Source: Branchiostoma lanceolatum
Lineage: Eukaryota > Chordata > Leptocardii > Amphioxiformes > Branchiostomatidae
Assembly: GCF_035083965.1 (NCBI RefSeq)
Contig: NC_089724.1
Span: 25,988,974 to 26,052,973 of the forward strand
Reading direction: 5' to 3'
Length of the DNA: 64,000 bases
Shown: one piece after another, positions 57,118 through 64,000 of the stretch
Numbering within the stretch: the first letter of the stretch is position 1
How the letters are laid out: each line of letters opens with the position of its first letter
Notes under the pieces: generated by a model
Told to the model about the DNA's origin: nothing
Seen by the model: the letters and a program-made list of their open reading frames with translations, nothing else
The model's database searches: none
Position numbers and translations under genes: made by a program

Positions 57118-59362
57118 CTAGCCACGCGAGACGGCACAGAGGTCGTAAGGATGGGGCATGTTGATTACTGCGGTCATATTTCCTGTCGTGGACGGTGCAG
57201 GGGCGCCCTCTGGCAGATGGAAGCTGAAACGCTGCATCAGGGAAACGAACAGCAGGAAAAGTTCCATCTTTGCCAGCTGTTCCCCCAGACATACGCGAGG
57301 ACCTGTGGTTCAAAAATTATTGATAATTTAGCACCAACGAGTTGTACATAGCAATGTAGGGTTGTGGGTTCAATGTAGGATTGTGAATTGAATGCAGGAC
57401 CGTGGATTGAACGTAAGATTATGAATTGAATGTAAGATTGTCAATTGAATGTAATGTTGTGAATTGATATCGAAAACAATGTTTTTTTAAAATCATTGAT
57501 GAGCGTTTCCCTGTCAAGCGAACGTCCGTGTAAATTACATTTTTGTTACGTGCTTCTTCACATTGAATGCACCTTTCAATGGCACATAAGAGTACTGGAA
57601 GCTCCGTGCCTTCATCCATTTTCTCTACTGAGCTCACCAAACAGTAGGCAAGCAAACAATCAAATGAACAAACAGAAAGTTTTAGGTTAGCTTCAGAGAA
57701 AATTTTCGTCAGATATACAATTTCGATTAAACTCATACTTGTCCGAAAACAATTATAATACATGATTCTCGAATGCCGATGATTCAGATATAAGTTGTGC
57801 GTCTCACCTACAGAAAACGGGATGAGCGCCTCGTGCTTGACAAAGTTTCCGTCCTGATCCAGGAACCTGTTGGGGTTGAAGTTGTCCGGCTCCGGGAACA
57901 GCTGAGGGTTCATGTGCACGGACCACAGGTTCACCTACAAAACAGCACAGGTGTGTAAAAACTGATTGGCCGCAGTGCTATGGTGTTGTCCCACCATGCT
58001 ATGACCATGTGAACAATCTTAACAGGATGTTAATTCCTCCAGACCCAATGGTTTTCTAATTTTGATAGTGACCCAAAGGCCAAAGGTGATAAAAATGATT
58101 TTGGATCAGATCGAAATGTTAAATTTGTATATAAACACGAAAAGTGATTCCGCCCGGGATCCTTCTGCGTGTTAGGCAGATGTGATAACCGCTACACCAC
58201 GGAATCTGGTTGCACGACCTGCTGGAAAATTGAGATCACGAATATCCTCCTCTTTATTAAGACTTGCAAGCAATATGAAATGAAAGTCGCATATTTTCTT
58301 ACAGTATTGTTAATCACTGTAGGGATTGCGCGTAAGCTCCCTTTTCTATATTTTCCTGGCATAGACTTTGACTTTGGCAAAGAAACAATATTTTAGAAAT
58401 TCATATTTGTAATATCTAAGTACGTTAAATTGAGCATTACTGTCGATATCAAATATTCCACAAAGGATAATTGCCTGAAATTTCAACAAGATACCACTGA
58501 CAATATCATCCATGTATTCTTTTCGGCTACCTGTATGAGCCAGAAGTACTATCATCCATTCAAATGGCACAATTTGACACAGATGTATGAAAACGCACTT
58601 ACCAAGATAGTTGCGTCGTCTGGGATGGTATAACCGTTGAGAGTGGTGTCCCCGGAAGCTGAATGCGGGACGCTGAAGGGCAATATGGTGTTGATGCGCT
58701 GCACTTCCGCTAGGGTCGCTGTTGTGTAGGGCATCTTGTCCCGGAGGGCGTAGGACGGAACAGCCTGTCCCAGGACGGAATCGATCTCTTCGTGCACCTG
58801 TTGTCAGTAAGGGCATAGAGACTAAAACAGAGTCTGTGGATTACTCTGTAACAGTGCCAGCGATGACTCTGCACGTGGCAGTGGGATGACTCTGGAACTG
58901 TGCAACCTAACTGTGCAAGTTAGTGCAAGTCAAACGACTCTGTAACAGTGTAAGACTCCCCCTTAACGCTTTAACTCCCCCCCAGGGTTGCTTACACCCC
59001 CTAAACGCTTTACCCCAACTTAGGGGTGTTGTTTAGTACGTGAAAAAGAACACTGTAACAGTGCAAGAAAAAGGACTCTGTAGCAGTGCGAAAGAAAAGA
59101 CGCTGTAATTTTGTGTATTTGAAATCCATTTGATGAGACTTGGTGCATCTCGTATTATGGTAAAAGAAAAAATGTCAAAAATAGACATTTGGATATAGCA
59201 GGATGTTTCTCTGCATGCAGAAAAATAGGCTCCCCTCAAACGTGTTGTAAAAAAACAACTTGCCTTTTCCTGGACATCTGGATACAGCAGCATGTACAGT
59301 AGGGCCCAGTCCAGGGTGGTGGAGGTGGTCTCCGTACCAGCCAGAAACAGGTCCAATTGTAC
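57118..59362 (-). pseudogene. Cytochrome P450-C, 5'-truncated paralogue (exons 4-7 only)
   Basis: Exons 59362-59264, 58797-58603, 57934-57808 and 57302-57118 match P450-B exons 4-7 in length, phase and sequence, and are open. They carry AGTETT, EVQR, NPNRFLD and the haem motif GPRVCLGE. The GC donor after exon 4 is kept. Homology to P450-B intron 3 continues to about 60376 and then stops. Exons 2-3 are not in the window, and only a promoter/exon-1 scrap remains at 61318-61447. Without the anchor and helix C it cannot be a working P450. The open frames suggest the loss is recent, or that a truncated transcript or assembly gap exists. Confidence 0.88.
58145..58206 (-). pseudogene. tRNA-Val pseudogene in P450-C intron 5
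   Basis: Same position as the 47831 gene in P450-B, but 11 bases covering the T-loop/T-stem are deleted (CCCGGGATCCTTCTGCG on the plus strand). Acceptor and anticodon arms are intact. Confidence 0.9.
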
Positions 59363-59619
59363 CTATAGACGATTAGATTATACAGTGGTTATATATTTTT
59401 CCACCATCTTTCTAATGATAACGGTAAATTAAGATTTTACAAACATGTAATGGAAAGTTATTTATGCCATAATTAATTTGACAAGCGGTCCAGTATCTGT
59501 AAGATAAGAATCCGATGTGTGCCCACCCACTAGAGATAGAAAAGGGACGTTATAAAAAGCTGTCAGTTCAGGAGCACCCTCATTAAATCAGGACCCATAT
59601 CGCTCCACGTTACATCGCT

Positions 59620-60096
59620 CGCGAAAGGGGCCCTGATAAAAAGCACCACCAGACATGGTTATGGCGACGGGTCTGCTTCCCCTCATCGGAAGCAAACGCG
59701 CAAAGAACGCTGGTAAGCTATCAACCAATCGGGTTACGTGTTACATCGTTGCTTTGCTTACCCAAAACAAATTGTAGCCGATAGTTTTGCTTCAGCTGTG
59801 GAAGACTTGTTTGGATTAGAACGGCTTCGTCAGCATCAGCAGTCCACCCTACAGACAGTGCTTGATGGCAGGGACGTATTTCTAAGTGTAAGGACAGGCT
59901 GAGGGAAGAGCCTCTGTTATATGGGCTTCCCAGCGGCAGCGAAAGCCGAGCAAGCCCACCAACCTTGTCCGCGACTTCTGTCTGGAGATGAGTTCGTCAG
60001 TCCACTCATTGCCAAATAAGGTCAGCTCATTAATTATTCATAACCACGTTCCATAACCATGTCTGGTGGCGCTTTTTATCAGGGCCCCCTTTCGCG
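59620..60096. mobile_element. 477-bp inverted-repeat element carrying a RecQ-like helicase segment
   Basis: Arms of ~45 bases (CGCGAAAGGGGCCCTGATAA plus AAAGCACCACCAGACATGG) are mirrored at 60049-60096. Between them are a broken helicase coding segment (59784-59934) and sequences shared with the MITE at 56225. This suggests a deletion derivative of a larger transposon that encodes or captured a helicase. Confidence 0.75.
59784..59934 (+). pseudogene. RecQ-like helicase fragment, stop in Walker A
   Basis: Reads FASAVEDLFGLERLRQHQQS, TLQTVLDGRDVFLSVRTG, stop, GKSLCYMGFPAA. The order FG..LR..Q, GRDVF.S..TG.GKSLCY is the RecQ-family motif 0 and motif I. TGA replaces the codon between TG and GKS. 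Only ~50 codons remain. Confidence 0.7.
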
Positions 60097-60389
60097 AAAC
60101 TCCCCCCCCCCCACCCCCCCCCCCCACCAGTAATGTAGTACGTAGAAATATTAGTTAGACATAGAATAGACACTTGTTACCATTGTAACCCTTTCTACTG
60201 TTTGTACCCTTGCAATTAGCCTACGAGCATGAATTTGCAGATAAAGATTATCTATATTAGCCGTCTTGTGCATACAGTATTGCGGTTGTAATCCTGTTTA
60301 CAACCTCTGATAAGGGTGAACAATGTTAATCGCTATGCCACACTCTTGCTCAGGCCCAAACATTTCCCTGCGAAACATGTACATAATAG

Positions 60390-61200
60390 TAACTGGAGTT
60401 CCACGAACACATTATCTTCGCCAAATAATCAAGGCTTATTATGGAGAGTGATTAATATTTACATGCTTATCACCCCCTGCAAATTTGATCATACACCATA
60501 CCGTTTGGAAGTTATGATGGGGGGCGGTGAGTCCAGTCTAGATAGGGTTAAAAAATCATTTGTGTACAGGACTGCAGTATATGTTTCTAGTGTGCTGATA
60601 TACGGTAAAACTGGTCATGAAAAAATATAGAAAGTGATGATGAAATGGTACAGTCAATATATATGAATAGAATAAATCTTTATTCTATATCATCCACATT
60701 TTGAAAGACATAGTACATGTGACTTTTCTATACCTAGCAGTGGTGCAGTTTTGGTGCAGTGCACTCTCCAAGCAGAGGAGTGGGTCCGGCTGGTTTTTGA
60801 CGTGTTTTTAAGTGTTTTTGTCAGGCTTTCTATTTTGTCCCCTTTTCGTTATGCCGCCAACCGTGTGTTGGACAAAAATGCATAAACTGAACACGTTAAA
60901 AACCTACTGGACCCACACCCCTGCTTGGAGTGTAGTGAGTGTCCCATCTGTTTATTTATATGCCCCATCTGTTTATTTATACTTTTAGGCAAGGGCTGAG
61001 ATGTTTTCAAGAACACTGTCACATGTACAATTATGAGTTGTAGTGGATTTACAAACTTTCCTTACTAGTTATGTAAATAAGCTCCTGATTTGCATGATAA
61101 GTCATTGATTATGTAAAGCACCATCTGAGCTCTCTCCATACCAAACATCACGACGATCTGTCGACACCTTCTCAAGTTATTCATGTCCGAAGGTCAAAAC
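60390..61200. repeat. Dispersed ~830-bp segment, copy 2
   Basis: Same order of marks as 17590-18420 (GAGTTCCACGAACACATTAT to CACCATCTGAGCTCTC). It fills the place where exons 2-3 of P450-C should be. Confidence 0.7.
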
Positions 61201-61317
61201 TGATATCAGGTACGTTAAGTTTACGTTAAGTTTATTTTTGTACCGTTACTCCTGCCCCTCCGTTTCACTCCGACCTTGTCGAAAAGCGGCCATATCATGG
61301 CCGAACAAGCACTCGAA

Positions 61318-61447
61318 GCCGTCACGGCCTCCATTAGAACACGCATGTTACACCTGTTCGCGGCGGTTGTACAGACAGAACCTCGCGGCTGTGTTAACAG
61401 ATCGTTGGGTTATAAAGGTCACGAGGGGAAAGAGCGATGACCCTTAC
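61318..61447 (-). pseudogene. P450-C promoter and first codons of exon 1
   Basis: From ATG at 61346-61344 the minus strand reads MRVLMEAVTA and then leaves homology with P450-B ([14 protein letters not shown]). Upstream, ~95 bases match the P450-B 5' region, including CTCGTGACCTTTATAA. The TATAA form here replaces TTGCC in B. Confidence 0.75.
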
Positions 61448-61606
61448 CACTTGGTTCTTCCCAAATCTTGTCAGTGATTTGGTTGTAAAACAAAATTTCT
61501 AGTATACAAGCTGAGATGCGTCGATGAAGATTAGACATCCAGGTAATAAGATACGCCAAAAAGCAATTACTCAAACAACTGGATATGATTTTGGAAACGG
61601 TCAGAC

Positions 61607-61637
61607 GTTTCAAGTAGCATCCACTACTTTTCGTCAG
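61607..61637 (-). other. Hammerhead-like core, left arm
   Basis: Minus strand CTGACGA, 6-bp stem AAGTAG/CTACTT closed by TGGATG, then GAAAC. Box order and stem II fit the catalytic core; I could not build a convincing stem I. Confidence 0.4.
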
Positions 61638-61806
61638 TGACTGTGAGCAAGATCAGTTGAACAGCAGGTTTATAACCACGAACTATGAATTGATATGCAA
61701 ATAAGGAGAAGACAAATTTTTAGATAGTCCAATAGAAAGCAAATTAGACAACTCAAGACAAGGTTGAAGTAAAGGGAACAATAGCTCCTATGTTTTAATA
61801 TAGGAG

Positions 61807-62304
61807 CTAAAGCTGGTTTGCCCTCAAGGCTATGTCCCAAGTGCCAGACAGTTCCACCCTTAGCCCTCCTTTCCTGTTGAGGGTTGGATTGTATATCCTC
61901 TCATATATTGCCTCCCTTACTCCACGTTCGAACCAGCGGGGTTCGCGGTCAAGGATATCAGTGGATTCGAGATTGAACGAGTGCCCCTGGTTGTGTTTTA
62001 GGTGGTGGAAAATGGCCGAGGAGTAGCGGTTAGCGCAATGTTCTTTGTACCTTTCATTAAGTGATCGGCTGGTCTCTCCGATATAAGTGTTGTTGCAGTT
62101 GGGTTCTTCACATTTGAGTCTGTAGATGACATCGGCCTTGCTGCCTTTGCGGGGTCGGTCTTTAGGATGTACAAGTCTTTGTCTGAGAGTTGATTGAGGT
62201 TTGAAGTTGGTGGCAATGTTGAAGTTTTGGAAGATCCGTCGGAGTTTTTCGGACACTCCTTGTACATACGGAATAGTGATGTTGGCCTTGTTTCTGTTGG
62301 TCAA
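61807..62304 (-). CDS. GIY-YIG endonuclease domain of a Penelope-like element (5'-truncated)
   Basis: An open 165-codon frame holds VIYRLKCEEPNCNNTYIGET followed by SRSLNERYKEH, then FHHLKHNQGHSFN and REAIYERIYNPTLNRKGG. These are the IY...YIG pair, the downstream arginine, the conserved Cys/His residues and the glutamate-bearing helix of Penelope GIY-YIG endonucleases, which nick target DNA for reverse transcription. The reverse-transcriptase part is absent, so this copy is not autonomous. The ATG at 62304 is just the first in the truncated frame. Confidence 0.88.
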   Translation of the reverse strand: MTNRNKANITIPYVQGVSEKLRRIFQNFNIATNFKPQSTLRQRLVHPKDRPRKGSKADVIYRLKCEEPNCNNTYIGETSRSLNERYKEHCANRYSSAIFHHLKHNQGHSFNLESTDILDREPRWFERGVREAIYERIYNPTLNRKGGLRVELSGTWDIALRANQL

Positions 62305-62534
62305 CGGTGTACACTTAGGCGTTTTCTTGGACTGGTCAGACGGTTTGAGGGCAAACCAGCTTTAGCTCCTATATTAAAACATAGGAGCTATTGTTCCCTT
62401 TACTTCAACCTTGTCTTGAGTTGTCTAATTTGCTTTCTATTGGACTATCTAAAAATTTGTCTTCCCCTTATTTGCATATCAATTCATAGTTCGTGGTTAT
62501 AAACCTGCTGTTCAACTGATCTTGCTCACAGTCA

Positions 62535-62565
62535 CTGACGAAAAGTAGTGGATGCTACTTGAAAC
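62535..62565 (+). other. Hammerhead-like core, right arm
   Basis: Mirror of the left-arm core, now on the plus strand: CTGACGA, AAGTAG, TGGATG, CTACTT, GAAAC, followed by GTCTGACCGTTTC, which can pair back with GAAAC. Confidence 0.4.
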
Positions 62566-62919
62566 GTCTGACCGTTTCCAAAATCATATCCAGTTGTTTG
62601 AGTAATTGCTTTTTGGCGTAAGCTGAGATGCGATTGGTAGTCCGTGCGAAGCTGATTGCTTTTGGACCAATCACGACCGACAAGACAATGTATCTGATGT
62701 TTGCAAGGGGCCATAGCAATGGATAACCAAGCTGGGTACACAATGAGCTGCTCGTCCTGGGTGGAGTTATCACGGGTCTTCGGCCGCTTGCATGACCGAG
62801 AGGTTAGACCCGTCTTGGTGTAACCTGTGGGCATTCGATATTCACTAGCTTCCATAGTAGGCTCTATGAGCCTTTTTTGGCTTATTATACACTTTTTGCT
62901 GATGACGCAGTAAAAAAAA

Positions 62920-63990
62920 TGAAGTCATCTTGCAAAAAGAGTATTATAAGGGGGCCTGCATTCCCTTTTGCATAGAGTGTAATCAACCGTTTTAATTCTA
63001 CGTAAAGCTTTCCCGACCTCTTCAATTCAACATAGAGCGTAACTTGAGAGCATGTGCGCAATCCAAAGGTGAACTTTGGACCGATATCAACTGTCTTCTC
63101 AATCTTCAACATTTGCCAAGCTTTATCTAATCTACGCAAATAACTTAGCATGAGATAAGGAGTACAAATATCTGTACTGATCGTTGTGCATCTTTACTTT
63201 GTGTTATTTGCATCTTTAGTGGCTTACACCTGTTTTTGTTCAATATTACCCACCGCTACTCATCTTGACTATTTCGTTGGAGTGTCTGACTGTTTAAGGC
63301 AACGTCACTGCACTAGCGCACTATTTGGAAAATTGAAGCTTTACATTTCTTGCCATTATAGTCTGTTTATCGGCAAATTTCATCAGCATATTATCAAATA
63401 CTCTGTAGTAATTTTATTTTGTATACAAGGATATCTAATTTGAAAGACATTCGTATATCATAAATTACTTGGTGTGATCAAACCGCGCCAAAACACCGTA
63501 CAGAGGCGGGCAAGACAACCTAACTGCTTCGTGCACATGTGCATTCACCAATGGGAAAGGAAGTCCTCCCCCCCTAACTGTAAGATTTTTCAAAAATCAT
63601 CAGAAGAGGAAATTATCGTGTGACTCGCGGCGTAATGCGTACAGCACTTTTTTTCAAGGGGGAATGCAACTGAATTACATTTCGATATCTTTTGGCGGAT
63701 TTTGGCCAGTGTTTTGACCGGATGTGAGCTGCAAAATATCAAGAGACGTTTTCTAAACTAGATGAATACAAATGACAATTTCTGCATGAGCTTGATCTTC
63801 CCAAAGTTGATAAAACTTTAGGCTCCATCTAACACATAGATATGTAACGTTATAGACCTCAATGACTTAACGGCCGACGATGTAGTAATGCTAGCTATAC
63901 ATGTAGGTCACAGGTCATGTCAATATTTGCGGATGGCGTGACAGACTAACGTATCTATTTGTGAAGAGGCATTTTGGCCACTTAAAAATT
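62920..63990 (-). repeat. 1.1-kb repeat, right arm of an inverted pair
   Basis: Inverse of 53030-54127, including the same 77-codon frame (from 63151 downward). The sequence differs by scattered substitutions and small indels. The window ends inside or at the edge of it. Confidence 0.85.
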
Positions 63991-64000
63991 TTAACTTATA

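Larger units (their letters stand above)
61521..62619 (-). mobile_element. Penelope-like retroelement, inverted-arm form, 13-bp target duplication
   Basis: AAGCTGAGATGCG flanks the element (61508-61520 and 62620-62632). Arms of 275 bases (61553-61827 and 62345-62619) are inverted copies and surround the 3' end of the coding region. This is the inverted pLTR layout of 5'-truncated Penelope-like copies. Each arm carries a hammerhead-like core. Fragments of the arm occur at 2.8, 13.3, 31.4 and 41.6 kb. Confidence 0.9.

Noticed and set aside
56829-57164. Poly-isoleucine frame
   Set aside because: Encoded by the ATT/CATTAT repeat.

Overview
The window is animal nuclear DNA and most resembles a cephalochordate (amphioxus, Branchiostoma) genome. 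The reasons are many short exons with GT-AG introns, very dense small inverted-repeat transposons, polymorphic-looking minisatellites, nuclear tRNA genes, and lineage-expanded families: SDR9C-type dehydrogenases, HNK-1-type carbohydrate sulfotransferases, EGF-repeat proteins and clan-2 P450s. The species is inferred from this overall character, not from a search.

Layout. 0-1.3 kb is a ~415-bp tandem repeat. 2.1-9.2 kb (+) is a complete six-exon short-chain dehydrogenase gene. The start of its fourth exon has been amplified into a 75-bp minisatellite of 27 copies, 26 of them decoy exon starts. 10.1-14.4 kb (-) is a run of five phase-1 EGF exons, two of them structurally aberrant. 14.4-21.5 kb is repeat-rich with no recognised gene. 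21.8-31.9 kb (+) is a complete six-exon carbohydrate sulfotransferase gene with a 2-kb, 37-bp minisatellite in intron 1.

34.2-61.3 kb is a cluster of three clan-2 cytochrome P450 genes. P450-A (-) and P450-B (+) are intact seven-exon genes arranged head to head. P450-C (57.1-59.4 kb, -) lies tail to tail with B in a large inverted duplication. C keeps exons 4-7 and a scrap of promoter/exon 1, but exons 2-3 and most of exon 1 are gone. The same GC-AG intron is kept in all three. tRNA-Val(AAC) genes sit inside or just behind the B and C genes and were duplicated and decayed with them; a tRNA-Leu(AAG) lies in the spacer.

The rest is mobile DNA: Penelope-like elements (one with GIY-YIG domain, inverted terminal arms and a 13-bp target duplication), 5'-truncated LINE ends, a Tc1 element, several MITE families with TTA duplications, fold-back palindromes, and an inverted-repeat element carrying a broken RecQ-like helicase segment.

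The genes do not form one pathway. The dehydrogenase and P450s are probably microsomal oxidoreductases of small lipophilic substrates, the sulfotransferase acts in the Golgi, and the EGF protein is extracellular. The most unusual observations are the exon-start minisatellite, the conserved GC donor, the P450 mosaic and truncation, the filled/empty transposon site between B and C, and the hammerhead-like cores in Penelope-derived repeats.
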